A stretch of DNA of 13,975 nucleotides from JADLEX01 sp964586775 (GCA_964586775.1 CAZPJD010000081.1:1-13975); one strand, 5' to 3'. Shown: positions 1 through 7,380, counted from the first letter of the stretch. The notes: generated by a model not told the origin, from the sequence alone. Numbers and translations: made by a program.

Positions 1-957
1 CTCCATCAGCAGCTCCACCGCGCGCACGTTGCGGTGGTTCGTGAAAAAGTGCAGCGTGGTCATGCTGGTGTCGATGGTCTGCTTGTTGGGATCGGCCCCC
101 GCCACGAGCAGGAGCCGCGCCGTGGCCCGGTCGTTGCGAAACGCCGCGAGCAACAGTGGCGTCATCCCCGTTTTGGTGTTCACCGCGTTTACGTCCGCGC
201 CCGCTTCGAGCAGCGGCACGACCGAGGCGATCTGCGTCTTGTCGGCCGCGACATGCAGGGGCGAGGTGCCGTCGAGGGCGGGTGAGTTGGGGTCGGCCCC
301 CGCCGCGAGCAGCGCCTTGATCGCCATGTCCTTGCCCGACGCCGCCGCGCGGTGGATCGGCAAAAAGCCGTCCTTGTCGGGGATCTTCAGATCCGCACCG
401 GCCTTGAGCAGAATGCCGATCACGTCCGCCCGGCCCGACGCCGCAGCCATGCACAGCGGCGTCTCGCCGGTGCCGTCCTGCTTGTTCACGTCGGGCGTGT
501 ACAGCAGCAGGATCTCGACGAGGTTCGGAACACCCTTCTCCGCCGCGTAGTGCAGGACGGTGTGGCCCTCGTTGTCGGCGACGTTCACGTCCGCGCCGCC
601 CTGAAGCAGGGCTTGGAGCGCGCCGCCGCGTCCGTGCCGCGCGGCCAGCATCAGCGGCGTGTACCCATGGTCGCGGTCGGGCAGGTTGACGCCCGCCTTG
701 GCCTGGACGAGGAACATCACGCAGTTGGTGTAACCCCAACGCGCGGCCAGGTGCAGAGCCGACAGGCCCTCGTCGTTCAGCTCGTCGATGTTCTTGAAGT
801 CGCGTTTGCGCAGCAGATCGGCGAGCAGTGTCACGTCGCCGCGCTCCGCGGCGCTGTGGATTGTGACGCGCTGGTTGTAGTCCCACTGGGCGGCCGCCGG
901 GCTTGCGAGGATCGTCGCGGCGAACGCCGCCATCAGCCATATCGATATCTTTCGCAT
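1..957 (-). CDS. Secreted ankyrin-repeat protein (C-terminus off window)
   Basis: The reverse strand reads open from an ATG at 957-955 to the left edge: 319 codons with no stop, so the C-terminus is missing. Residues 1-23 form a signal peptide with a positive start (MRK), a hydrophobic core and an AxA-type cleavage site before QWDYN, so the protein should be periplasmic or exported. From about residue 30 there are eight to nine ankyrin repeats of about 33 residues, with clear TPLxxAAxxG and LLxxGADxN signatures (for example GYTPLMLAARHG at 98-109 and LLAAGADPN at 216-224). The first repeat is degenerate and the last is cut by the edge. Ankyrin arrays bind proteins; no catalytic domain is visible. 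The upstream Shine-Dalgarno is weak (GGGAAAG-like). It is divergent from the alpha/alpha-barrel gene at 1266. The family call is firm; the partner is unknown. Confidence 0.93.
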   Translation of the reverse strand, partial: MRKISIWLMAAFAATILASPAAAQWDYNQRVTIHSAAERGDVTLLADLLRKRDFKNIDELNDEGLSALHLAARWGYTNCVMFLVQAKAGVNLPDRDHGYTPLMLAARHGRGGALQALLQGGADVNVADNEGHTVLHYAAEKGVPNLVEILLLYTPDVNKQDGTGETPLCMAAASGRADVIGILLKAGADLKIPDKDGFLPIHRAAASGKDMAIKALLAAGADPNSPALDGTSPLHVAADKTQIASVVPLLEAGADVNAVNTKTGMTPLLLAAFRNDRATARLLLVAGADPNKQTIDTSMTTLHFFTNHRNVRAVELLME

Positions 958-1173
958 CAAAACGCGCCGCTTTCCCGCCCCTGAAAAAACCGCGCGACCG
1001 TACCAAAACGATGCCGCGCGCGCAATGCGGGCGGTCAGCGTTCGATGACGCCCGGCCTGGGTGGTGAATGCCTGCAAGGCCCTGCGGAACATGGAGTGGC
1101 CATTGGGCTGTCGCCGCCAGTTTCCGAGCCAGCGCAATGAGGCCCGCCCCCCGCGTCCACGAAATCCCCACAG

Positions 1174-1205
1174 GCCGAAAAAATCGGCGAAGACGATTTT
1201 TCGGC
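1174..1205. repeat. Inverted repeat / hairpin upstream of 1266 gene
   Basis: GCCGAAAAAATCG (1174-1186) faces CGATTTTTCGGC (1194-1205) across a 7-nt loop. The match is perfect except for one extra A in the left arm. Because both neighbouring genes diverge from this spacer, it terminates neither of them. A regulator-binding dyad or a structured element is more likely. No regulator family can be assigned. Confidence 0.6.
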
Positions 1206-1210
1206 GTGAA

Positions 1211-1226
1211 TTCAAAGGGTTTTGAA
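1211..1226. promoter_or_regulatory. Operator-like dyad
   Basis: TTCAAA (1211-1216) and TTTGAA (1221-1226) form a 6-bp inverted repeat separated by GGGT. It lies just upstream of the candidate -10 for the gene at 1266, where an operator could sit. The assignment as an operator is inference; six bases can pair by chance. Confidence 0.35.
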
Positions 1227-1253
1227 AAAGTGGTGTCGAAAATGAGTCTCCGA

Positions 1254-1259
1254 TAGAAT
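1254..1259 (+). promoter_or_regulatory. Candidate -10 box giving a leaderless start at 1266
   Basis: TAGAAT (5 of 6 matches to TATAAT) ends 6 bases before the ATG at 1266, so a normal start site would fall at or next to the A of the ATG. No Shine-Dalgarno is visible before the ATG. The -35 region at the expected distance (TGGTGT, 1231-1236) is poor, so activator dependence or a different promoter is possible. Confidence 0.4.
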
Positions 1260-1265
1260 CCGCGG

Positions 1266-2612
1266 ATGACGAACCACGATTCCCTGAGTCCTGAGAGTCC
1301 CCGCAAGTCGACACGCCTCGCCATCCTGCTCGTCGTCGTCGCGGTCGCGCTGGCCGCCGGTGCGGCGTATTACGCCCTCACGAGTCCCAAGGGACCGCTT
1401 GCGCCGTACCCCGGCGGCGGGCAACGGCAGGGCGAGGACACGCCGTTCCCCGAACGCATCGCGACGATCCGCGAGCACCTCGACTGGTCGGACCGCGCAC
1501 CCAAGGGCCGCCTGAAACGCGAGACGCTCGAACGTTCGTTGGAACTCGGCACCGCGTTTTTGCTCGCGAATCAAAAGCCCGAGGGCAATTTCAACTATCA
1601 GTATGACTTCGTGAAGAAGACGTTCGACAACGACGACAATCAGGTGCGTCAGGCGGGTGCGCTGTGGGGCATCGCGCTGATCTTTCGCGACCGACCGTCG
1701 GATGCGCTGTCCGCCGGGCTGAAGAAGGGCTTCGGTTTCTTTTTCGACATCACGCGAACGACCGACGACGGCCGGGCGTACATCGCGTACCCCAAGGAGT
1801 CGTCGTGCGACACGGGTACGGTGGCGCTGGTGTCGCTCGCCATCATCGAGACGCTGCGGAGCCCGGCGACGACCGATCCCGCCGAGCGCGCCGCGCTGAC
1901 CGAGCGCCTGAACGCGTACCTGAAGTTCCTCGCCGGCCAGCAGCGCGACGACGGGCGTTTCTCGCGCTCATTCAACCTCATCACCAAGATGCGCAGCCGT
2001 TCGACCAGCCCTTACTTCGACGGCGAGGCGCTGCTAGCGCTCACCAAGGCGGCGCGCTACGCCGGGCGCGACGACCTATGGCCCGCGATCGAAAGGGCCG
2101 CGCGCGCGACCGCCGAGTACTACACGGTGCGCGCGTGGGACAAGGATCGCGACAGCGACGACACGAAGGGCTTCTACCAGTGGGGCTCGATGGCGTACCG
2201 CGAATACGCCGACGCCGGACGACCGAACGCGAAGACGCTGGAGGACACCACGCTCGCCCTCGCCTGGTGGATGACGCACACGCACCGCACGCTAGGCCGC
2301 TCGCGCAACACGTCGTATGCGTACGAGGGGCTCGTCAGCGCGTACGCGATCGCGAAGCGCACGGGCGACGACGCGGCGAAACGCGACATCGGCTACGTGA
2401 TCGACAAGGGGCTTTACGACATCACCGCGTGGCAGGTCGAGGGGCCGCTCGTGACGAAGAACCGCTTTCTGTCGGCGAATCGCACGAAGGACCCGCTGGC
2501 CGTCGGTGGCGTGATGAACCATCGATCGCAGGCCCCTCTGCGCATCGACGTGACGCAGCACCAGATGCACGCGGTGTTGATGGCACTCGCGGACCACGAT
2601 TTCGCGCCCTAG
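1266..2612 (+). CDS. Membrane-anchored alpha/alpha-barrel-like protein, function unknown
   Basis: This 448-residue protein has one N-terminal transmembrane segment (about 18-37, after a basic stretch PRKSTR) and a large domain outside the membrane. The domain resembles alpha/alpha toroids (squalene-cyclase / prenyltransferase-repeat or six-hairpin glycosidase type). It repeats helical hairpins with Q..G.F turns: NQKPEGNFNYQYD (102-114), RQAGALWGIA (128-137), GQQRDDGRF (224-232), YFDGEALLALTKAARY (250-265) and a His-rich end NHRSQAPLRIDVTQHQMH (418-435). Conserved-looking acidic and aromatic residues at the hairpin ends suggest a carbohydrate-type pocket, but I cannot name a substrate or reaction. 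There is no Shine-Dalgarno; the ATG sits just after a -10-like box. It converges on the glycosyltransferase gene with a 4-bp overlap. The CDS is firm; the fold is a pattern-based guess. Confidence 0.72.
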   Translation: MTNHDSLSPESPRKSTRLAILLVVVAVALAAGAAYYALTSPKGPLAPYPGGGQRQGEDTPFPERIATIREHLDWSDRAPKGRLKRETLERSLELGTAFLLANQKPEGNFNYQYDFVKKTFDNDDNQVRQAGALWGIALIFRDRPSDALSAGLKKGFGFFFDITRTTDDGRAYIAYPKESSCDTGTVALVSLAIIETLRSPATTDPAERAALTERLNAYLKFLAGQQRDDGRFSRSFNLITKMRSRSTSPYFDGEALLALTKAARYAGRDDLWPAIERAARATAEYYTVRAWDKDRDSDDTKGFYQWGSMAYREYADAGRPNAKTLEDTTLALAWWMTHTHRTLGRSRNTSYAYEGLVSAYAIAKRTGDDAAKRDIGYVIDKGLYDITAWQVEGPLVTKNRFLSANRTKDPLAVGGVMNHRSQAPLRIDVTQHQMHAVLMALADHDFAP

Positions 2613-4228
2613 CGCGCGATCCGCTTCATCACGACGAGGCGCAACGCGCCGTCGGCGACGATCTCGGCCGGCGCGAAGGCGGTTTCCCGCGCACGCCAGC
2701 TTGCAAAGACGAGCGACGTGTACGCCGGCGGAATCGACACCGCCCGCGCCGTCTGCTCGTCGTCCTGTCCCGACTCGAAGGCGACGACCACGACGTCCGC
2801 GGCGTCGAAGAATGTCCCCAGCTCCTGCGCCTCGTCGCGATCGGGCGGAATGATACCCATCGACGCGCGCTCGAAGATGTTCTCGACGGGAAATCGCGGG
2901 TCGCGTTCAAAAAGCCGCGACTGCGTCATCTGGGTGATCGGTCGGTCGAGCAACAGCACGGCGTTCCCACTCGCTTGATGCCGCCGGATCGCCTCGGCGA
3001 GCGCATCCGGCGCGGCACCGACGAACTGCGGACGCAGCAGTCCGTACTCCTGAAAGCGCGCGTGAACTTCGGTGTCGTCGATCGGCCCGGCCGGGCGCGC
3101 GAAGGTGACGACGCCCGCCTGCGCGAATGCGCCCGCGATCGCGAAGACAATGGCGGTCGTTTTGATTGCCCGTGGCGCGCGACCGAGCGCGTGCGCGGCG
3201 AGGACCGCGGCGACGGGAACGAGCGGCAGCACGTACCGCGGCGTCATGATGACGAGCACGAGCGGCAGCAATGCGAAGGGGACGACGAGGGCGGCGGCGA
3301 GGGTAGCCCCGTGGCGGTCGCGCGGCGCGAGCAAGAGGCCGACCACCGCGAGCGGCGCGATCGCCCACCCCGCGCCCGAGGTCGCGAGGCGTAAGAAATC
3401 CAGCAGACCGGCGCGGTCGGGCTCGAGCGCACGGGCGAGAGCGTTGATCGTTTCCTGCTTGCCGATCATCGCGAACGCGCGCGGCGCGTACCACCATCCG
3501 GCGACAACGGCGCAGGCCAGCGCGGCGAGGCCGAGGTGGGCGAGGCGTCGCGTGCGCTCGTGCGCGCCCTTGGCCCGGGCGATCGAGGCGAGTGCATACA
3601 CGAGCGCGGGCGGCGCGGCGTAGATGACGAAGGTTTGCTTGAGCAGCAGGCCGATTCCGCACAGCGCGCCGAAGGCGAGCGTCATGCGCCGCGACGAAAA
3701 CCGATCCGTCGCGAAGAGCGAGGCGAGCGATGCGGCGCAGATCGCGGAGAGGGGCAGATCGACGAGGTAAACGCGCGAGAATCCGAGTACGGCGGGCGCG
3801 AGCGCGACGAGCGTCGCCGCGACGAGGCCGGTCGTTTCGTCGCCGATGCGCCGCCCCAGCGCGAAGACGGCGAGGACGAGGATCGCCGTGAAGAGCGAGA
3901 TCGACATGGCGGCCGCGCCGAACGAAGCGGGATCGATCAGCGTGAAGGGCAAAGCGGCGGTGTGAAGGAGCGGCGGATAGAACAGGTCGCGCGTGGCGTC
4001 GAGGAATCCGCTCCACATCCCCGCTTCGCCGCGAACGGCCCGCGCGAGCATCGCCGCCGCGCGGGACATGTAGAGCACGTCGTGCGTGGGCGGGACGCGG
4101 TCCTGCGCGATGACGATCGCCGCCGCCGCCGTCTGCGCCGCGATGATGAGGCCGAGCGCGGCGCGGGCCGGGCGACTCGTCGCGCCCGCGCAGGAAGCGT
4201 CAATGGCCGTATCGCAATGTTCGTTCAC
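2609..4228 (-). CDS. GT39/ArnT-like GT-C membrane glycosyltransferase
   Basis: The 539-residue protein starts at GTG 4228-4226 and has roughly ten hydrophobic segments, the first at about 23-41. The pattern is that of the PMT/ArnT-like (GT39, PMT_2) family, which moves sugars from polyprenyl-phosphate donors to lipids or proteins on the outer side of the inner membrane. Supporting motifs are an acidic residue in the first extracytoplasmic loop (PPTHDVLYMSRAA, 46-58), YPPLLH (84-89), SRVYLVDLPL (151-160) and GLLLKQTF (193-200). The last 150 or so residues form a soluble domain. The acceptor cannot be read from sequence. Its promoter probably overlaps that of the divergent maf operon. Its TAG stop shares the CTAG palindrome with the stop of the convergent gene. 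The family is likely; the exact subfamily is uncertain. Confidence 0.82.
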   Translation of the reverse strand: MNEHCDTAIDASCAGATSRPARAALGLIIAAQTAAAAIVIAQDRVPPTHDVLYMSRAAAMLARAVRGEAGMWSGFLDATRDLFYPPLLHTAALPFTLIDPASFGAAAMSISLFTAILVLAVFALGRRIGDETTGLVAATLVALAPAVLGFSRVYLVDLPLSAICAASLASLFATDRFSSRRMTLAFGALCGIGLLLKQTFVIYAAPPALVYALASIARAKGAHERTRRLAHLGLAALACAVVAGWWYAPRAFAMIGKQETINALARALEPDRAGLLDFLRLATSGAGWAIAPLAVVGLLLAPRDRHGATLAAALVVPFALLPLVLVIMTPRYVLPLVPVAAVLAAHALGRAPRAIKTTAIVFAIAGAFAQAGVVTFARPAGPIDDTEVHARFQEYGLLRPQFVGAAPDALAEAIRRHQASGNAVLLLDRPITQMTQSRLFERDPRFPVENIFERASMGIIPPDRDEAQELGTFFDAADVVVVAFESGQDDEQTARAVSIPPAYTSLVFASWRARETAFAPAEIVADGALRLVVMKRIAR

Positions 4229-4235
4229 GCGTTTC

Positions 4236-4264
4236 TTGTTCCGCCGTGCGCGCCAGACTATAAC
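4236..4264 (+). promoter_or_regulatory. Promoter candidate for the maf operon
   Basis: TTGTTC (4236-4241), a 17-bp spacer and TATAAC (4259-4264, 5 of 6 matches) form a sigma-70-like promoter. The predicted start near 4271 leaves a leader of about 33 nt before the maf ATG. The -10 physically overlaps the opposing -10 on the minus strand. Confidence 0.5.
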
Positions 4265-4285
4265 CGGCCATCGGCGCGCTCAAGG
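4257..4285 (-). promoter_or_regulatory. Promoter candidate for the GT39-like gene
   Basis: On the minus strand TATAGT (4262-4257) matches TATAAT at 5 of 6 positions and lies 28 bases before the GTG start at 4228. The -35 is less clear: TTGAGC at 4283-4278 has a short 15-bp spacer. The -10 overlaps that of the plus-strand maf promoter. Confidence 0.4.
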
Positions 4286-4293
4286 GCGTGCCC

Positions 4294-4298
4294 GGGAG
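4294..4298 (+). promoter_or_regulatory. Ribosome binding site of maf
   Basis: GGGAG lies 5 bases before the ATG at 4304. It decides the maf start within a much longer open frame that extends upstream to 3536, and it agrees with the family's N-terminus. Confidence 0.65.
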
Positions 4299-4303
4299 AC
4301 CGA

Positions 4304-4906
4304 ATGGAGAGGCCCGACCGTTTTGTGCTCGCCAGCGGATCGCCGCGCCGCCGCGCGATGTTCGCCGACATGGGCGTCGCGTTCGAGGTCGTCGTCTCGA
4401 ACGTGCCCGAGGACGAGATGCCCGGCGAAACGCCCGACGCGCACGTGCGTCGGCTCGCCTACGCCAAGGCGGACGAGGTCGCGCGGGATCGCGCCGACGC
4501 GCTGGTGCTGGGCGTGGACACGATCGTCGTGATCGATGGAGAAATCCTGGGCAAGCCCGCCGATGCGGACGACGCCGCGCGAATGCTCGGGCGGCTCGCC
4601 GGGCGCGATCACACCGTCTTTACCGGTTACGCCCTCGTTTGGACGGGCGGCGGCGTGCGCGAAAGCCGCGTCGTGCAAAGCCGGGTTTTCATGCGAGCGC
4701 TCGCGCCCGAGCGCATCCGATGGTATGTCGCGACGGGAGAGCCGATGGACAAAGCGGGCGCGTACGCCATTCAGGGCATCGGCGCGTCGCTGGTGACGCG
4801 CGTCGAGGGCAGCTACACGTGCGTGGTGGGTTTGCCGCTCGCCGAGACCGTGCTCGACGTCGAACGGATCGTCGGTCCCGAGTGGCTCTTCGGAAATCGA
4901 CGATGA
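4304..4906 (+). CDS. maf: Maf-family nucleoside triphosphate pyrophosphatase
   Basis: This 200-residue protein is full length for the Maf/HAM1-like ITPase superfamily, which hydrolyses modified or pyrimidine nucleoside triphosphates to monophosphates in the cytoplasm. The substrate loop LASGSPRRR (9-17), catalytic-region GVDTIVVIDGEILGKP (70-85, D72 and K84) and EPMDKAGAYAIQG (146-158) are all present, followed by GSYTCVVGLPL (169-179). The DKAG..IQG form is typical of the YhdE/Bacillus Maf branch (dTTP/UTP-type substrates). The YceF branch instead has a CAG..KSEG form. The ATG at 4304 is chosen because it follows a GGGAG site and puts the substrate loop near the N-terminus. It is the first gene of an apparent operon, and its TGA overlaps the yggS ATG as ATGA. 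Confidence 0.95.
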   Translation: MERPDRFVLASGSPRRRAMFADMGVAFEVVVSNVPEDEMPGETPDAHVRRLAYAKADEVARDRADALVLGVDTIVVIDGEILGKPADADDAARMLGRLAGRDHTVFTGYALVWTGGGVRESRVVQSRVFMRALAPERIRWYVATGEPMDKAGAYAIQGIGASLVTRVEGSYTCVVGLPLAETVLDVERIVGPEWLFGNRR

Positions 4907-5592
4907 CGCACGCCGACGACATCGCGCGAAACCTCTCCCGCGTGCGCGAGCGCGTCGCGGTAGCCGCCGAAAGGGCCGGGCGCGACGCCGCCTCGATCAC
5001 CCTCGTCGCCGTCTCGAAGACGCACCCCGTCGACGTCGTCACCGCCGCGCGCGCGGCGGGGCAGCTCGACTTTGGCGAAAACTACGCGCAGGAACTGACC
5101 GACAAGGCGCCGGCCGCGCCGCCCGACGTGCGCTGGCACTACATCGGCCGTTTGCAGACGAACAAGGTCAAGTTCGTCGCCCCCGTCGCGCACCTCGTGC
5201 ACACGGTCGATTCCGAACGTCTGGCGCGCGAACTCGATCGCCGCGCCGCGCTACTTGGCCGGCGCATCGCCGTCCTGCTTCAGGTCAACCTTGCGGGCGA
5301 GGAGCAAAAGGGCGGCGTGAGCCCGGACGAACTGCCCGCGCTGCTCGATGCGGCGTCGTCCTGCGCCCATCTCGATGTGCGCGGACTGATGACGATGCCG
5401 CCGTTCTGGCCTGCGGAGCGCGTGCGTCCGTTCTTCGCGGGCCTTCGGGAGTTGCGCGACCGACATGCGTCGAGCGCGCGTCCGCTCGCGGAGCTGTCGA
5501 TGGGCATGAGCGGCGATTTCGAGGTCGCGATCGCGGAAGGCGCGACCATCGTGCGCGTCGGCACCGCGATCTTCGGCGTGCGCGAGCCGTGA
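4903..5592 (+). CDS. yggS: YggS/PROSC-family PLP homeostasis protein
   Basis: The 229-residue protein is the usual length for the cytoplasmic YggS/PLPBP family, a single-domain alanine-racemase-like barrel that binds pyridoxal 5'-phosphate and buffers its supply. No enzymatic reaction is established for the family. The PLP lysine is K39 in VAVSKTHP (36-42). Other family blocks are FGENYAQEL (57-65), WHYIGRLQTNK (78-88), QVNLAGEEQKGG (127-138), GLMTMPP (161-167), LSMGMSGDFEVAI (198-210) and VRVGTAIFG (217-225). The start overlaps the maf stop by 4 bases (ATGA), implying translational coupling. A GTG start of the next gene follows 7 bases after the stop. YggS often sits with cell-division or proline-biosynthesis genes; here it does not. 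Confidence 0.95.
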   Translation: MTHADDIARNLSRVRERVAVAAERAGRDAASITLVAVSKTHPVDVVTAARAAGQLDFGENYAQELTDKAPAAPPDVRWHYIGRLQTNKVKFVAPVAHLVHTVDSERLARELDRRAALLGRRIAVLLQVNLAGEEQKGGVSPDELPALLDAASSCAHLDVRGLMTMPPFWPAERVRPFFAGLRELRDRHASSARPLAELSMGMSGDFEVAIAEGATIVRVGTAIFGVREP

Positions 5593-5599
5593 GCGCGTC

Positions 5600-7336
5600 G
5601 TGACGAACATCTTGAGCCGCCCGTCGCAGCGTCTCGCGGCGCACGCCGCGCTGGTCGCGCTCGTCGCCCTCGCCGCATACGCCCCCGTCTTCGTCAACGA
5701 TTTCACCTACGACGCGCGCCTCGTCGTCGGCGACAACCCCGCGATCGCCGACGCATCAAACCTTGCCGCCCTGTTTACGCGCGACTACTTCACGCGCTTC
5801 GGCGAAAACACGTTCCGCCCCGTCGTCACGCTCACGTACATGATCGACGCCGCGCTCTTCGGGCGCGCCAGCGGCGCGTTCGGCGCGTCGAGCCTCGCGT
5901 GGCACGTCCTCGCCGTCGTCGGATTTCTCGTCGTCGCCCGGCGTCGCGTCGGGGCGTGGCCCGCGCTGGTCGCCGCGCTCGTCTACGCGGCGTGTCCCGC
6001 GCCGAGCGAAGCGGTGTTTTGCGTGGGGCATCGCGAGGCGATCCTCGGCGGGGCGGCGGTGTGGTGGGCCATCGCCGCGCACGACCGCGCGGGGGAATCG
6101 TCCGTCTTTCGCGTGGCGTCGCTCGTGCTCTATGCGCTCGGCATGTTTGCGATCGAGTCGGTGATTCTCGTCCCGCTCTACCTCGCGCTGGAAACGTGGA
6201 TCGCAGGTAGCGACGACCGCCGAGCCGCGCTCGGCCGCCTCTGGCTCTTCGCTATCATTGCCGCCGCGTTCCTGCTTGGCCGCGAGTTCGTCTTCGCGGG
6301 AACGCGCGGCGAGACGCCCTTCTACGGCGGTTCGCGCATCGCGGCGCTCGCCGCCGCCTTCGCGTTCTTCGCGCGCTACGTCGCGCTCGCCTTCTGGCCG
6401 AGCGGCCTTTCGCCCGACTACCCGACGTGGCCGATTGCCGAGCTCGCGCCATGGACGTTCACGGGCGTGCTCGTTGCCGGCGCACTGGCGTGGCTCGTTG
6501 CGGCCCGGCGCGGTGCCCTCGCCACCCGTGTCGGAATCGCTTGGTTCGTCGCGTCGCTGCTGCTCGTGCTTCACGTCCTCGTGCCGTTCTGGATTCCCAT
6601 GGCCGAGCGCTACCTTTACCTAGGTATCGGCGCGTTTTCCTTCGCACTCGCGGCCCCGCTCGTCGCGGCGATGATCGATGTCGGCCTGCCGCGTTCGCGG
6701 ATCGCGGGCGCCGTCGCCTGCGTCGTGGCCCTGCTGGTCGTCGCCACGCACTTGCGCGGGCGTGATTGGCGCGACGACGTGACGCTTTGGAGCCGCGCGG
6801 TCGAGATGCAGCCGCGCTCGGCGGTGGCGTGGAGCAACTACGCCGACGCGCTTTCGGCGCGCGGCGATCAAGCGGGCCGGGCAGCCGCGCTCGTGCGTTT
6901 GGTCGAGGTCGATGCAGGCAACGTCGGCGCGCTGGAAACCCTGGTGACGATGGCGCTGCGCGAGCGGCGGACCGGCGACGCGCGAAAATGGCTCGCGCGC
7001 ATGGCGTCCGCCGGCGCGCCGGCGCTCTTGGTCGAGCGCGCCCGCGTTCGGATCGCGATCGTCGAGGGACGTCTCGATGAAGCGGAATCCGCCGCCGCCG
7101 CGTGCCTTGCCGCCGACCGACGCGACGCGCTGTGCCTTCAGGCGGCCGGGTTCGTCGCCTTTGCGCGGCGCGACGACAAGGCCGCCGCGCGGCATTACTC
7201 GGACTGCGTACGCGAGGCGGCGGACGCGTCGGTTCGTCAAGCATGCGAGGCCGGTCTCGCCTCTGCAAACGCACGGGCGGCAACGCCCTCAAACGCCCAT
7301 GAATCGGGCGTTTCGCAATCGTTGGGGGCGCCGTGA
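5600..7336 (+). CDS. TMTC-like GT-C membrane protein with TPR tail
   Basis: This 578-residue protein starts at GTG 5600, 7 bases after yggS. Residues 14 to about 385 contain around nine or ten membrane segments. The pattern is that of bacterial relatives of the TMTC O-mannosyltransferases: an acidic first loop VNDFTYDARLVVGDNP (32-47), FRPVVTLTYMID (72-83), EAVFCVGHREAILGG (137-151) and the hallmark MAERYLYLGIGAFSF (334-348). After RDWRDDVTLWSRAVEMQP (388-405) come TPR-like helical repeats to about 555, which in this family face the extracytoplasmic side. Eukaryotic TMTCs O-mannosylate cadherins; bacterial targets are largely unknown, so function here is inference. The last 20 or so residues are low complexity and overlap a terminator-like hairpin. 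It probably shares the maf-yggS transcript. Confidence 0.85.
   Translation: MTNILSRPSQRLAAHAALVALVALAAYAPVFVNDFTYDARLVVGDNPAIADASNLAALFTRDYFTRFGENTFRPVVTLTYMIDAALFGRASGAFGASSLAWHVLAVVGFLVVARRRVGAWPALVAALVYAACPAPSEAVFCVGHREAILGGAAVWWAIAAHDRAGESSVFRVASLVLYALGMFAIESVILVPLYLALETWIAGSDDRRAALGRLWLFAIIAAAFLLGREFVFAGTRGETPFYGGSRIAALAAAFAFFARYVALAFWPSGLSPDYPTWPIAELAPWTFTGVLVAGALAWLVAARRGALATRVGIAWFVASLLLVLHVLVPFWIPMAERYLYLGIGAFSFALAAPLVAAMIDVGLPRSRIAGAVACVVALLVVATHLRGRDWRDDVTLWSRAVEMQPRSAVAWSNYADALSARGDQAGRAAALVRLVEVDAGNVGALETLVTMALRERRTGDARKWLARMASAGAPALLVERARVRIAIVEGRLDEAESAAAACLAADRRDALCLQAAGFVAFARRDDKAAARHYSDCVREAADASVRQACEAGLASANARAATPSNAHESGVSQSLGAP
7291..7313 (+). terminator. Hairpin inside the 3' end of the TMTC-like gene
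   Basis: AAACGCCC (7291-7298) and GGGCGTTT (7306-7313) form a perfect 8-bp inverted repeat around a 7-nt loop, 20 bases before the stop codon at 7334. The A-run before and T-run after resemble an intrinsic terminator, but the T-run is only three long. Its place at the end of the maf operon, just before the tex promoter, supports the reading. Confidence 0.45.
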
Positions 7337-7351
7337 AACACGCGACGACTA

Positions 7352-7380
7352 TTGACACCCGACCGTGATTGCAAAATGAT
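7352..7380 (+). promoter_or_regulatory. Promoter candidate for tex
   Basis: A perfect TTGACA (7352-7357), a 17-bp spacer and AATGAT (7375-7380, 4 of 6 matches) lie in the 91-bp gap before tex. The predicted start is near 7387, giving a leader of about 40 nt. GGAA at 7417-7420 lies 7 bases before the ATG and can serve as the ribosome binding site. Confidence 0.6.

Larger units (their letters stand above)
958..1265. other. Divergent intergenic region, 308 bp
   Basis: This spacer separates the ankyrin gene (minus) from the gene at 1266 (plus). I see no convincing gene; an open frame at 1068-1256 has no recognisable product. The left part is GC-rich and holds only a weak minus-strand promoter candidate for the ankyrin gene (TTGCGC at 1025-1020, 17-bp spacer, TACGGT at 1002-997). 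The right part, from about 1160, is more AT-rich and carries two dyads and a -10-like box, listed separately. Confidence 0.6.

Noticed and set aside
1..984. Plus-strand open frames at 29-550, 34-285 and 352-984
   Set aside because: They are shadows of the minus-strand ankyrin gene, which has a signal peptide and clear repeats; their translations show no family pattern.
1097..1113. Sigma-54 type promoter around TGGCCATTGGGC
   Set aside because: The -12 element TTGC is not at the required distance from the TGGC.
1068..1256. Small 62-residue plus-strand gene in the divergent spacer
   Set aside because: No Shine-Dalgarno, no recognisable domain, and it overlaps the dyads and -10 box of the next gene.
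1664..3394. A 576-residue plus-strand open frame
   Set aside because: It crosses the ends of two convergent real genes, is Arg-rich and has no recognisable motifs; typical of high-GC shadow frames.
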